Assembly (NCBI GenBank): GCA_030789695.1
Contig: CM061142.1
Span: forward strand, 571,259,281 to 571,323,280
DNA length: 64,000 bases
Source: Scilla litardierei
Lineage: Eukaryota; Streptophyta; Magnoliopsida; Asparagales; Asparagaceae
Reading direction: 5' to 3'
How positions within the stretch are numbered: the first letter of the stretch is position 1; every line of letters starts with the position of its first letter. Position numbers and translations under genes: made by a program. Positions 1 through 12,474 of the stretch are shown here, in pieces. The notes below the pieces were generated by a model. That model ran no database searches. It had not been told where the DNA came from and was given only the letters and a program-made list of their open reading frames with translations.

Positions 1-1438
1 GCTACTCATAGTATAAAATCATCGTGTGAGCGGGTCTATTTGGAAGCAGGATTGGGGTTTAGACTCCTGAATATATGATCTTGGGCATGCATAATTTTTG
101 GATTTCTATGGCCTTTACTCTTGTTTTGCTCGTACACCAGTATAAAGTAGATATTCTTTGGATCATTACGGTTGCAATCACCCGCTTGTAGGTCACCATC
201 CATTTAGCTAACTTATCATTGTTATCATCAAGCTTGATAAACAGGGGGCTTCTTTATGTCTCAATGATGTAACTCCTATACATCTGGGCGTCTCAAGTGC
301 CTTATGGGTTGGTATTATTTGGTTGCAGATATGGTTGGTGCATCATTTGTAGTTGCAGAGGGTGCTATGTCTACGGGAGTTCCATTGTTTTGTTGGTATT
401 TGGTCACATGGTGTCACAGATTTTAAGCTTTATTGTATTGCTTAAGCTTTGGGAAGATGATAGTCTCTTGGCTATTGTCAGATGACATGTGACAGTAGCT
501 TCCTTAGGTTGTTACCAAGTCTTATCATCCTCTTCTTTTACTTGATGTTGCCTAAACATTTCTATCATCAAGTGCAACTCTTGCTTGTATCCATTCCTTA
601 GGTGTTTCTTGTCCGTAACTGGTTGATGGAGTGATACTGGGATTGATGTTGTCATGGTTGCTGCAGGACGTGTTGTGTTATTGGTTCGTAGGGGCGTCAT
701 GACATGAAGGATTTCCATTGGTCTTCTTATGGCATGTATGTTGTTTGAACTATCCTTGTATGCCATATCTTGGTAGGACAAGTGCATGCTGATTGCCATT
801 ATGCTGGGCATGCATATCATTCGCATGGTGTGATTTGCCTGATATTCTTCCCTACGTGGTCGGTGCTCAAGATGAAATAGGGGTTACATAGTCTGGGGTT
901 GTCAATTATCATGTATATCTTGGTAGGGTGGCTTGCAAATGTGCAAGTAAGCTTTGTGCCTTTTTTGTTACTATATTGCTTGAGTCAGTTATGCTGGCAT
1001 TAAAGCCATTTGTCCTTGCAAAATGCATTCATCTACAACGTAGCTTAGCGATTAAGGAAATGGCTACAGTGGTAATGGTGGAGGTTTTATATTCCTTTCC
1101 TTCTTGCTGTAGTTGAGGTGGTATCGGCTCATACCCTTTGATCGTTTGTTGTTATGTGGATGTTGTGGCTTCATGTCCTTTCTTCTTTTGCGATGTGGAT
1201 GTTGATGAAGTTCATGGCTAACACAGGCCTATATGTTCTTCTCAATTTTGTTCTCTGCGGTTCGGTGTTGTTTATGGTTACGTTTGGAATCCCACAGACA
1301 GTGCTAATGAGGTTATAATGGGCAAGCGGGTTAGTCAGGATTGTCTGTTAACTTGTAGTCAGCCGATCACGTGACCGACACATCATAACAGTCAAGAGCG
1401 TTAATGATTTGAATCCGAAATGACGTCCTAACTCATTC
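1..1438. other. Unassigned sequence, no supported gene
   Basis: There is no convincing coding sequence here. The longest frame (512-826, minus, 104 residues) is rich in Met, His and Thr, has no domain I know, and lies among stops in neighbouring frames. Base composition is moderate, unlike the GC-richer LTR element that starts at 1439. It could be an old transposon remnant or ordinary intergenic DNA. The last five bases (1434-1438, CATTC) are the left target-site duplication of the next element, so this stretch and 9007 onward were once contiguous. Confidence 0.5.
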
Positions 1439-2547
1439 TGTCACGACAATTATGGCCGGCCTACGTGGCCACCTTCATTGCTCATAAATTCGGCGATTAA
1501 GACCCAAACTTACTCCTTCATCAAGGATAGCGGCTATCAAGGGTCAATACTTCCTTGTTAGCGTGCCGTCATTAAGGAAGACATTAAAGCCTCTTCATTG
1601 CCTTAAAGATGAGAGGGGTGATGGATCACCTATATGAAGACCAGGAGGTAGCAGCTTCAAAGGGAGATCTCCGAGATCTACAGTGAAGGTAGCCCAAACA
1701 CTTATACTCCACCAAATATTATTCTCCTCCTCCATAGCTCGGTCAGAGGACTAGCGTACGACCTTTCAGCGGGTCGGACCTAGCCCCACCGAGCCCCCCT
1801 TTTAGTCAGACACAGACTTATGCATCAGAGGGGATCTGGTCGGGCCATCTTAATCGCCGAATTTATGAGACATGAAGGTGGCCACGTAGGCCGGCCATAA
1901 TTGGCGTGACAAAGAAGACCAAGATAACGGCTATCAGTGGGTCAACACTTGTTAATGTGCCGTCATCAAGGACGACATGAAAGCCTCTTCATTGCCTTAG
2001 AGATGAGAGGGGTGATGACTCGCCTATATGAAGGCCAGTAGGTAGCAGCTTCAAGGGGGATCTCCGAGATCTACAATGAAGGTAGCCCAAACACTCATAC
2101 TCCAAATATTATTCTCCTCCTCCATAGCTTGGTCGGAGGACTAGCGTCTGATCTCTCAGCGGGTCGGACCTAGCCCCACCGAGCCTCCTTTTTAGTCAGA
2201 CGCTGACTTAGGCATCGAAGGGGATCTGGTCTGGCTCCAGACCCGACCCCCTGACGAGTTCCTCATTTTGCAGATCGAGGAGGACATCAACCCGCCGAAG
2301 CTTCCCTTCGGTATCCCATCGCTCGGATCTGAATGCCCTCGTGCCGAGCCCGTTCGTTTGACCGACCCCGGAGGTTATCACCCCCACTGAAGCTTCACTT
2401 CGGTGCCCCCCGTCGTTCAGCTCCGAGCCTCCTCGCACCAGAGCATGCTCAGCTAATCGGCCCCGAAGGCCATCACCATCTTCCACGTCAGCGAAGACCT
2501 TCAGACATCCGTACTACCAATTAGCAGTGAGAAAACACCCCGAAACA
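1439..2547 (+). repeat. 5' LTR of the LARD element, with internal duplication and inverted copy
   Basis: It starts TGTCACGACAATTATGG and ends CCCCGAAACA. Inside, a segment around 1505-1845 is repeated directly at 1912-2245. Between the two copies, 1850-1911 is an inverted copy of the LTR's own first 60 or so bases and ends exactly on the inverted terminal GGCGTGACA. The remainder (2246-2547) matches the end of the 3' LTR. No coding function is expected. Confidence 0.85.
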
Positions 2548-2566
2548 TCTGGCGTCGTCTCAACAT
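2548..2566 (+). other. Primer-binding site of the LARD element
   Basis: TCTGGCGTCGTCTC begins immediately after the CA end of the 5' LTR. It resembles the TGGCGCCG-type sites used by Tat/Athila-like plant gypsy elements, with one change in the GCGCC core. The tRNA identity was not verified. Confidence 0.55.
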
Positions 2567-5500
2567 CCACAAATCAACCACATCGACAATGATTCGTTAC
2601 TCTAATCAAATGCCGTCAACTTTCGAAGATCACGGGAGGTGACGCCTCTCTTTTTGGATCTGACATCCATCCCTCGATTGGGTTCTGGCAGACAAAGATT
2701 CCATGCCTCGATTGGCTTTGAGAACTTGTTCTCATCTTTGTCTCGAACCCCCTCTGAATTCACGAGACGTCATGGCTGGATCCGACACGGTCGGCGTCTT
2801 GACCACCATGCTCCTCACCTGTGGTCAGGATGACCGCCATATCCATCGATGCCTCTCCGGACGGTGGCATCCTCGTCACTCTCTCTCGCACAGAGACCCT
2901 TCTCGAGAAGGGAACTGGCGATCTAGCCGCCTGCGTCTACGACCTCTTCGACGTCGCAGCTGGATCCGACACGGGCGGCATCCTGGTCACAAGGCTCTTC
3001 AACCACGATCGGGATAACCGCTTGCTGTTTGTCGACGTCTCCATCATGCCAACAAATTTCACGCCCCCATCTCTTTAATGCTTCCCTAAAAGGGTGCTCC
3101 TCCCAATGAAATTCCCTAAGATTGCTCGGTTGGGGGAAGGCAATGAGAAAGGTCCCTTGACGAATCCTAATGGCGTTGTCTATCGGCGGTTCGCCGGGGA
3201 AGAGCTCCTCAAACCTGAAGCTCCCTCTCCAACCATCAACCTGAACTGATGTCCGACTCCGAGTTAGCCTCCGTCGCCTCTGTGCAGTCATAGAACCTGG
3301 CGGTCCGATGCTGGAAGTCCTGGCGGTTGCGGGTCAGGAGATGGAGAGGGAGATGATTAAGGTTCGACGGGATCCAGCCGAGCGGTCGACCATGCTGAGC
3401 TTGAAAGACAGCTGATCCAACCTTACGCTCGGACAGCCGATCTTGACCTCAATACCGACCCCATGGCGATCACCGGGAATGAGGAGATGGAGAGCCGACC
3501 AACAAGGTACATGAGAACTGTTCTGTTCGAAAGCAGGGAGGAATCAAAGGGATGAAGAAGATGTTGAGGACGTCGCATACACGGTAGGGGATGAAGCCAA
3601 AGATCCAATGTCATTCTTCTCCAAGTCCACTTCGTCCTCTTTTTCGATGCTCTCTCAAGGCCGCTAGTCTGATTACCCGCTCAAAGATGGACGATCCGAT
3701 CGCGATCAAGGAGGCTACCATCACCGACCTTCGGGGCTTGGGGTCCGCTTCACACTTATCAAGCCGCCATCGTCGGTGGTTCCTCATCATTGCAACATTC
3801 CGACTACTGTCAGATCACCGACATAACAACTTCCTTTTACCCACGGTCTTCTGCCCCTCTCTCCCACACCTCTTCATTCGATCTCGCGATGGAGAAGCCG
3901 AGGAGAGCTCTCTGGGGTGGGCTGAACAACTCCCACACGGTCGCCTCCTAGCTCAGCCGCATCCGGTGACCCGTGTCGAAGTAGCATCCCCTACTCCAAA
4001 GAGATGGCCCGCAGTGAGATACATGAGGGTATCCTCTTCCTCGGCGGCGGCATGGCCCGGCTCAGATCTGTCGAGATCGAGCTCCACCAGGTCTGCGAGT
4101 ATATGGGGAGCAGCGCGAGCGAGACCCATGAGGAGGTCACGAAGAGAGCTTACTCGCCTTTCTATGGCGATTGCGGTATGCTCTGTCTGGTTAAATGACA
4201 CGGGCATGGAGGATGGGGCATGGAGGATGGCGATGTGAGATTACTCGCCTGGCATTCGTTGGTCAAAAGGCACCACCATCGATCTGCCATTTGTCCGGAC
4301 TTTGCCGCTTGAGGATTAGCACTTGGGAACAACCCCTTCCGCTTCTCTCTGATCATTGCTTATCATGATTCAGGACATGGGTTTTGACCACGGGACGCCG
4401 TTGTCCATTGGTTGTTGAACGCTTGGCCCCATGTGAGCGGTTCCGGCCAATTAGACCAACGGCTCCACCCCTGATCTTCGACCATCGGGGTTTGCCCACT
4501 GTCAATTAGGCGTGTGATTTGTTCTGCCAGCTGCCTGCATAAGGAATGACTCCAAGCCGTGGTTGCTGTTGCGACATCATTGGACCGTCCTTGTTGCTGG
4601 AAGGGTAATATCCATTCCAACCTCTTCCATGGTGATCATCACCTAAACCCATTTTTTGATCCATAAAAAGCTGGCTCATGGCATTTTCCATCTCATTCTT
4701 AACCACTGGTCCACCAAGTGGCTGTGGCCAATGGATGACACCTGCCATTCTTTAGCCCATTCAACAGAGTGGCTGTGTCTGAGGCCACCATCTACTGGCA
4801 CAGTAGGAGATTTCAGTGATATGCAACATATTTCAGTCTCGCATTGCAAAGAGACATGATGATTCTCGTCCGTGGTCGGTATCAGGGAGGATGCCAAGCT
4901 TACATTGCAACATCTGTCGACCATTCCGAGCAAGCCGGATCGATTCAACCGAGCCAAGCTCGGAGCATCCCCGGGCAAAAAGGTCAAGCTATCTACTGCC
5001 TCCTTGCTAATTTATTAAGTTTCATCTATCAGCTATAAGTACTCTTCTAACAACTCTCCTTTCTTTACTTTCTTGCAAATTTGAGAGAGTCCGTACTCAT
5101 GAACGCATATTGGGGCCAGCCGGTCGAGGCCATCGCCGCCTCCATTGCGGTGCAATCGACGGCGATGACACTCCATCTTATCGGCCCGTCGACCTTACGG
5201 TTCGCGTCCTCGGAGATCCCAAAGATTTGCGGCTCGTTGACCTCATGGATCGCTCTGCACATACTTCCACTTCATGATCAGTGGCATCGACGTCCATGAT
5301 CGTTGCCCCCCAGGCTCAGGCAGCACACACACGATGATACCATTGATTCAAGATCCGGATCATCTACCAGATCTAATTCTGTCGCCGGATTCGCTGCAAA
5401 AGCATGAAAGAAGGACAACCTCTAATGATCGGTGCTCGAGCGCAGACAACTTGCGAGCTAATCGACCCATTCCGACCCAAAACACCGCGAGCATGATACT

Positions 5501-6290
5501 CTCCATATCTACCATCACATGTGCTTGGGACACAATTTCGCCAAGCAGGTCGACAAGTGATCGACCTAGCGGGTCTTGCCTGCGTCATGTCTTCAGAGAT
5601 CTGCTACCGATCCATACAATTGACCCGCGCCAACATAATTTCCAACGACTCAGGTTTCTTACTCCCCAGGGCAAACCTGAGCCGTGGAGGGGGCCAAGAT
5701 GACATACATGGGGCGACTCGTATTACCTCTGCCTCCCAGCCTCCCAAGCTCACACAACGACTTGGATAAGATATTATCAAGCTGAGAGATTGGTGCAGAA
5801 ACTGAGGAGGTGGTGCAAAGCCTCACAAACCAAGCTTGCGAGGAGCCTCGCCAAGCCTATATTGGGGATGCAAAGCCTCGCCAACCGAGCTTCCAAGGAG
5901 TGAGCAGTTCCCTGCCATGCGTCCTTGCCTTTGTTCAAGTTTGTTGATTGCTTCAACGATAGCTCGAAGGGCATGTTGGTAACCACTTCATCGACGTCGA
6001 ACTTCTGACCGGGTAGGACCAGCACCCTCAATGCGTCCTCATCTCTGAACTCAGACCCTTCATCCGAGCTCATTTGCTCGAAGGTGGCGACTATGCCGAG
6101 CTTCCAAGAACGCTGATCTGCATCCAGCCAAGATGCCGATCCATTAAAGACACCTCTATTGATAAGAGCTCATCGAATCAGCTGAAGCTTGCCACCACAA
6201 GGTGTCGATCCTGCCGAGCTGGTAGACCCACATCCGTTCGAGTTCGCTAAGCTGCCCCTGCCAAGCAACCTTTGATGAATTTGCCTTGCT
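2567..6290 (+). other. Internal region of LARD, no recognisable proteins
   Basis: This GC-rich stretch has only short frames. Two imperfect copies of a GGATCCGACACGG-type segment occur near 2779 and 2962. The frames at 2923-3291 (minus) and 3591-4238 (plus) show no zinc knuckle, gag, protease, RT or integrase signatures. I regard it as non-coding filler or a fully decayed gag region. Confidence 0.5.
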
Positions 6291-6329
6291 CTGCCAATCA
6301 GTGTTTGGAATTTTGACCAAAGACAGTGG

Positions 6330-7420
6330 ATCTGGACAAGCCGGAGTTGGAGCTGGGTTTCAGACAAAAGCTGGAGCCGGAGCTATGATCCAGACAAAAG
6401 CTGAAGCCAGAGCCGGAGCTGGGATCCAGATGGGAGCTGGAGCCAGAACTGGAGCTGGGATCGGCCGTAAGGCTTAAGGCTGGAGCCACTCCCCCAGCAG
6501 ACTGACCAAACTCGTATCGGCTGTAAGGCTTAAGGCTGGGGCCACTCCCCTAGTAGACTGACCAAACTCGGATCGACCGTAAGGCTGGATGCCACTCTCC
6601 CAGCATGCTGATCCATCGATTTACCGTAAGGCTGGTGTAACTCCCCCAGCAGATCGATCATTCGATCGACTGTAAAGCTGGGGGTAGCTTTCCCAGCACG
6701 CCGATCGACCTGTCGACCGTAAGGCTGGGACAACTCCCCTAGCAGGCCGATCACTTATTGACCGTAAGGCTGGGGCAACTTCCCCAGCAGATAGATCATT
6801 TGATCGACCATAAGACTGGAGGCAGCTCTCTCAACAGGCCGATTAACCTGTCGACCGTAAGGCTGGGGACAACTCCTCCAGCAGGCCGATCACTTATCGA
6901 CCGTAAGGCTGAGAGCAACTCTTTCAGCAGGTCGATCATTTGATCGACCGTAAGATTGAGGGTAGCTCTCCCAGCATGTCGATCAACTTGTCGACCGTAA
7001 GGATGGGGCAACTCCCCCGGCAAGCCGATCCGTCCGGTTTGTCGTAAGGCTGGGGCCACTCACCCAGTAGGCCGACCTCTCCTTCGTCGGTCGTAAGTCG
7101 TGGGGTTACTCACCTCGCCACCGAACGAACGTGGACCATCTCCTTCATCGTCCGTAAGTCGTAGGGCCGTCCCTCTCGCCATCAAACGAACGGGGACCAT
7201 CTCTTCGTCGGCCACAAGTCGCGGGGCTACTCCCATCGCCACCGAATGAACATGTCGACCGTAAGGCTGGGTGCCACTCCCCCAGCGGGCCGACCCACTC
7301 CTTCGTCGTCTGTAAGTCCAGGGGCCACCTCCCTCGCCACCAAACGAACCAGTCGACCGTAAGGCTGTGGGCCACTCCTCCAGCAAGCCGACGAACTTCT
7401 CAGACCGACCAATTATTATC
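6330..7420 (+). repeat. Hairpin-forming minisatellite before the 3' LTR
   Basis: A short GGAGCTGG/GGAGCCGG-rich tandem (6330-6460) leads into roughly ten to twelve copies of a unit of about 46 bp (6515-7060). Each unit contains TCGACCGTAAGGCTGGGG, a short spacer, then CTCCCCCAGCAGGCCGATC, so GGCTGGGG can pair with CCCCAGC. From 7078 to 7320 a related unit of about 60 bp, built on CCGTAAGTCGTGGGG and CTCGCCACCGAACGAAC, takes over. The copies diverge and no long frame is kept, so the conserved feature looks structural rather than coding. Tandem arrays at this position are known in Tat-lineage elements. Confidence 0.82.
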
Positions 7421-7514
7421 CCAAGCCGACTTGCAAGCCGAACCAAGTTCTTCAAGATGCCACTTCTCTCTCACATACTACATCTCCCGACCTCAACCTT
7501 CGCAGTGGTAGAGC

Positions 7515-7532
7515 TTGGGAGATGGGGGCAAT
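7515..7532 (+). other. Polypurine tract of LARD
   Basis: The purine-rich GGGAGATGGGGGCAAT directly precedes the TGTCACG start of the 3' LTR. That is where plus-strand priming occurs in LTR retrotransposons. Confidence 0.7.
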
Positions 7533-9006
7533 TGTCACGCCAATTATGGCCGGCCTACGTGGCCACCTTCATGGCTCATACATTTGGCGATTAAGATCCG
7601 CACGTACTCCATCAAAGATAGCGGCTATCAGGGGTTAACACTTCCTTGTTAGCGTGCCATCATCAAGGACAACATTAAAGCCTCTTCATTGCCTTAGAGA
7701 TGAGAGGGGTGATTGCTAGCCTATATGAAGGCCAGGAGGTAGCAGCTTCAAGGGGATCTCCGAGATCTACAACGAATGTAGCCCAAACACTCTTACTCCA
7801 CCAAATATTATTCTCCTCCTCCATAGCTTGGTCGGAGGACTAGCGTACGGCCTCTCAGCGGGTCGGACTTAGCCCCACCGAGCCTCTTTTTTAGTCAGAA
7901 GCCGACTTAGGCATCGGAGGGGATCTAGTCGGGCTCAGACCCGACCCCCTGACGAGTTCCTCATTTTGCAGATCGAGGAGGACGTCAACCCGCTAAAGCT
8001 TCCCTTCGGCGTCCCATCGCTCGGATCCAAACGCCCTCGTACCAGAGCCCGTTCGTCTGAGAGGCCGTACGCTAGTCCTCCGACCGAGCTATTAAGGAGG
8101 AAAATAATATTTGGTGGAGTAAGAGTGTTTGGGCTACCTTCATTGTAGATCTCAGAGATCCCCCCTTGAAGCTGCTACCTCCTGGCCTTCATATAAGCGA
8201 GCCATCACCCCTCGCATCTCTAAGGCAATGAAGAGGCTTTAATGTCGTCCTTGATGATGGCACACTAACGAGGAAGTGTTGACCCCTGATAGCTGCTATC
8301 CTTAATGAATGAGTAAGTGCAGGTCTTAATCGCCAAATTTATGAGCAATGAAGGAGGCCACGTAGGCCGGCCATAATTGGCGTGATAATTGCCCCCATCG
8401 CCCAAGCTCTACCGTTCCGAAGGTTTAGGTCGGGAGATGTAGTATGAGAGAGAGAAGTGGCATCTTGAATATCTTGGTTCGGCTTGCAAAGTCGTCTTGG
8501 GACAATAATTGGTCGGTCTGAGAAGTTCGTCAGCCTACTGGAGGAGCGGCCCTAGCCATACGGTTGATTGGTTCATTTGGTGTCGAGGGAGGTGGCCCAT
8601 CGACTTACGGACGACGAAGGAGTGGGTCGGCCCGCTGAGGGAGTGGCTCCTAGCCTTACGGTCGACATGTTCGTTCGGTGGCGATGGGAGTAGCCCCGCG
8701 ACTTACGACCGACGAGGAGATGGTCATTTTGCAAATCGATGAGGACGTCAACCCGCCAAAGCTTCCATTCTGCGTCCCATCGCTCGGATCTGAACGCCTT
8801 CTTACCAGAGCCGGTTCGTCTGACTATCCCTGGAGGTTATCGCCCCACTGAAGCTACACTTCGGTGCCTCGTCATTTAGCTCCGAGCCTCCTCGCACCAG
8901 AACCTGCTCGGCTGATCGGCCCCGAAGGCCATCGCCATCTTCCACGTCAGCGAAGACCTTCGGACCTCCGTACTACCAATCAGCGGTGAAAAAACACCCC
9001 GAAACA
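7533..9006 (+). repeat. 3' LTR of LARD, expanded by a large inverted duplication
   Basis: It begins TGTCACGCCAATTATGG and ends CCCCGAAACA, followed by TSD CATTC. It is 365 bp longer than the 5' LTR. The segment 8062-8722 is an inverted copy of 7198-7852, that is, of the first LTR part plus the polypurine tract and the end of the internal minisatellite. The loop between the arms is about 209 bp. After the inverted block, the sequence at 7960-8061 is repeated at about 8723-8825 and the LTR continues normally to its end. Confidence 0.83.
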
Positions 9007-10710
9007 CATTCGATGCTATTAGAAGCTAAGGTTGATAAGATGAATCAATCTCAAATGAAAAGAGAGAATTTTATTAAGAATGAGCTTACCACAATCCAAA
9101 ATGGGAGGCTATATATAGGGATCATCGATGGATGCTTTAGTAATTTCTTTTCCAGAATGCGCCTTTCCCATTTAGGTCCGGCCCATTTTTGCCCTGAAGG
9201 GAAAATTGGGCCTTTGGGCCTTTGAGTTTGAACAGTATGGGCTTAGATGTCTTCTTTAGGGTGGTATATAACCACCACTACAAACCCCCCAAGATCTAAC
9301 CATTTTTCTGCAAACAAGATAACCAGAGACCTAGGCTTCCCAAAAGAGTTTTCTTGCTTTTCCAAAAACAGTTCTCTTGTTGTGATCTCCTTATTGTAAA
9401 AATCGAACCCTTTCATCAGTTCTCGTCTCTTGTAATCAGGATAATATCAAACCTTTTTAAACAAAATTGTTATGTTTTTTGTTGGATTGAATTGTTAGAT
9501 TTTGATGAGTGATTGTAACGTTGCTAGATGAGTCATCGATTGGATTAGGATTCGTTGATGGCATTTGATGCACATTAGTTGGGCCAGGGTGATGATTAGG
9601 TTTAGCAAAATTTGGGCTTTATATTGCGTTGTTTTGAGGGAGGGAAGTGCGTGTCCTTGGTTACATTTTCACTTCTATCAGATTTTTTATTTTATTATTA
9701 TTATTATTATTGGATTTAAACTGTACAATTGTTACCTTTTTAACTTGTTAATACCAAAACTCATTTTTGACTTAATATTTAAAAGGGCTAGATGAGGATA
9801 ATATCTTCAAGAGATTTTTTATATCAGTAGTAAGTTTAGACGCATAATGAAATTCTAATTTTTGTTAGCAATATAATTTTAATATGTTTAAAATGTTCAA
9901 TTGATTGTGCTTAATTTCAGCTGATATGATTGAATGTGGTTTAAAATCGGATAATTTTTAAGCAAAGTGCAATTTATAAGTCTTGGTAATCCATTTTTTT
10001 TGCTCGCGTTAGGCTATTTTAGTATATTAGACATATAATAAGAATTAAGGCCACATCATCAACTAAACAATCTATGAAATCCAAGTACAAATCGAAGGTA
10101 TCCAACGTTCCAAACAAATCTAAATCCAAAATCCAAATCCAAGTCCTAGTCCAAATCCAACATGGATCGAAATTCAAAGAAATTGGATTTCAAGTCCTCA
10201 AATCCAAGTCAAACAAATTTAAGTCTTCAATTGGTATGTGTTTAGTATAGAAGTATCTATAATTGCTAATAAATGTAATTAATTAAAGAACAGGTCTTAG
10301 CTTGATGTAGGAAATCACGGGTCATTTTAATTTCTTGGTAATTGCCACATTCTTCATTAGTTATGTGTAATTATATTAAAGATGACATGTGAAAAATATA
10401 TCTCTTAGAGGAGCCTTCACCAATTTGTTTTTACTATTTTTGTTTAATTTATTAAGTTTGTACCAAAAACAATAGTCATGATCACAAGTTAATAGTTAAA
10501 TAGTTAGCAAAAATTTTGTATTAACCATCAACAATAGTTACAATATATTAGTAGAATTACTAGCAAATATTTATATACTAAATATAAAATTTTATTCAAT
10601 TAAACTAATTTCATTATTTTTGCTTAATTTATTAACTATATTTCTTAAAGTAAATCAAAGTAGCATAAAAAGTATTTTTAATAAATATGTATTGGCTGAT
10701 ATTTCTTAGA
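9007..10710. other. AT-rich intergenic DNA
   Basis: There is no supported gene. A TATATATAGGG-type box occurs near 9111 and a run of AAATCCAA-type words at 10078-10210. The stretch 9007-9470 has the look of an LTR or promoter remnant, but I could not find a partner copy. Confidence 0.45.
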
Positions 10711-10854
10711 GCACTCCTAATGGCGGGCTGAACCGTTCGGTCACAGCAGAGGCTGAATAGGTGCCACGTCAGATTCAGCCATTGCTCTCTCCCAATGGAG
10801 GGTTTAACATGGGCTGAATGGTTGCCACAAAAGTCGCCAACGGCTGGATAACCA

Positions 10855-11130
10855 GACGTCTGATGGCACCACATCAGAGTATGGTAATCCATTTGTCTAA
10901 ATTTTTTTTAAAATCCGAAGTGGTTCAGACGCCTGGACGATACCTACCAGGCATCTGATCTACTGTTGGTGAACCAGACAAGTTTGTCTACAGACGCATC
11001 AGGCGTCTGATGTTTTAGGCACTAGACGTCTGATCTGCCAGGATTTCTTTCCTAGGAAATCTGACGTCTGATTTAGAAGAACCAGACATTTGGTCAGAAA
11101 TCTGTTTCTTCTGAAACAGACGTATGGTTT
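10855..11130. repeat. Subterminal CAGACGTCTG repeats, 3' side of PIF element
   Basis: About eight variants of the palindrome CAGACGTCTG lie within 280 bp, for example CCAGACGTCTGATGG, CAGACGCCTGG, CAGGCGTCTGATG and CTAGACGTCTGATC. Subterminal short repeats are transposase-binding sites in several DNA transposon families; here that role is inferred. Confidence 0.65.
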
Positions 11131-11483
11131 CCTCTTAAAATGTCAATTTTGATATTTTTAAATTTGGAACCAAATGGCATAGATTTCAATATCCACAAAT
11201 AATTATTGCTCAACTTGAAATACGAAATGCATAAAAATGAAAACATCGATAAATTTTAAATAAAAAATTACATTGCCATGCATCGATTGAAATACAAATT
11301 AAATTACATTACCTTCCAATAACCAGATATGCTTCATCAAGTCGTTTTTAATTGGGTGCGACGTTGCTTGTCATGAGTTTGACCTCTATTCGAAATATAT
11401 CTCACCAAATTTGCAGTTGCCTTGAAAGATTATTACCTGTTTGTACTGGCATTCTCAAGTTGATCGTATTGTGGTAACTCATA

Positions 11484-12474
11484 TTATGTAGCATACATAT
11501 GTTCTTCATCATCCACAATCATATTGTGCAAAATGATAAAAGCACACATTATTTTTCTAAGTAGGTTTACTTGGTACATTCGAGCTATACCTTTAATAAT
11601 TGCGAATGTTGGCTGTAAAATGCCGAATGCACGTTCGATATCCTTTCTGGCAGCCTCTTGTCTAGCAGCAAACAATTGAGCCTTTGCGGACTACGGTAGA
11701 CGAATAGATTGGACAAACGTAGCATACAGTGGATATATACCATTGTCCAAGTAATATCCAAGGTCATATTGGTTATCGTTAACCGTAAATTGAATAGGAG
11801 GAGGCTGATCTTCATAAACATCGTTAAATAATGGTGAACTGTCCAATACATTTATATCATTGCACGTAATTGGAACACCGAAAAATGCATGTCATATACA
11901 TGTATCATACGATGCGACTGCTTCAAGTACGATTGTAAGCAATCCACGATCTCCCAGTGAGTATTGTCCTTTACATGTCGATGGACAATTTTTCCTTTCC
12001 CAATCATGCAATCGATACTCCCCAACATTCCTAAGAAGCCACATGTTTCTCCTACACTTAGAAGCCTGTGAGTATCAGCGGCAATTGGCCTTCTCATATA
12101 CTCTTCTCCGAAAATAAAACAACACCATTGACAAAATTATTAAGATAGTCTTAAGCAGTGGTTTTACCTATTCGCACATAATCGTAAATTGCATCAGCCG
12201 ATACTCTATATGCCAACATCTGCATAACCACAGAACATTTTTGTAATGGTGAAAGATTGATATAACCCCAAGGATCAACACGTTGCTGGAAGTATGAGAA
12301 TTGACTACTAAGGACATTTACTATGCGATGAAATACATGTCTCATTCGAAATCTATTCCGAAATTGATGATCGCTGTAAATTGGTGGGTCGGTGAAATAA
12401 TCTATGTAAAGACGATTATGGCCCGTCATCCGACCTCTATCTATGGTTGCTCTACCATGCTTGGAGAAATGCAT
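11484..12474 (-). pseudogene. PIF/Harbinger DDE transposase (DDE_Tnp_4 type), broken
   Basis: Three consecutive minus-strand pieces match the family in order. The N-terminal piece (12151-12474) has the FRNRFRMRHVFHRIV helix and the LSPLQKCSVVMQMLAYRVSA segment. The central piece (11852-12097) has GFLGMLGSIDCM, which carries the first catalytic Asp, and then YDMHFSVFQ. The C-terminal piece (11484-11675) has AARQEAARKDIERAFGILQ, which carries the catalytic Glu, and CAFIILHNMIVDDE. The pieces are in different frames with a disrupted join near 12100-12150, and the middle of the catalytic domain (around 11690-11850) is readable only by changing frame. The gene is dead. In life such a transposase cuts the element at its terminal repeats together with the ORF1 protein. 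Confidence 0.88.

Larger units (their letters stand above)
1439..9006 (+). mobile_element. Non-autonomous LTR retrotransposon (LARD type), TSD CATTC
   Basis: This is a 7.6-kb element bounded by TG...CA LTRs and flanked by an identical 5-bp duplication, CATTC, at 1434-1438 and 9007-9011. The left LTR is followed directly by a primer-binding-like TCTGGCGTCGTCTC at 2548. The right LTR is preceded by a purine tract (GGGAGATGGGGGCAAT). The internal 5 kb shows no gag, protease, reverse transcriptase or integrase motif in any frame; the longest frame is 3591-4238, with no recognised domain. It therefore must have been mobilised by another element's proteins. The TGGCG-type primer site and the tandem repeats before the 3' LTR recall Tat/Ogre/Athila-lineage derivatives, which is an inference. 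Both LTRs are internally rearranged and differ in length (1109 and 1474 bp). Confidence 0.88.

Noticed and set aside
512..826. 104-residue minus-strand frame near the left edge
   Set aside because: It has no domain, unusual Met/His-rich composition and no supporting context. It is likely a chance frame.
3591..4238. 215-residue frame inside the LARD element
   Set aside because: It is the longest frame of the element but has no zinc knuckle, gag or other motif. GC-rich DNA easily gives such frames.
6298..7455. Several frames of 60-130 residues over the minisatellite
   Set aside because: They are repeat by-products, open in several frames at once, and the conserved feature is the hairpin, not the protein.
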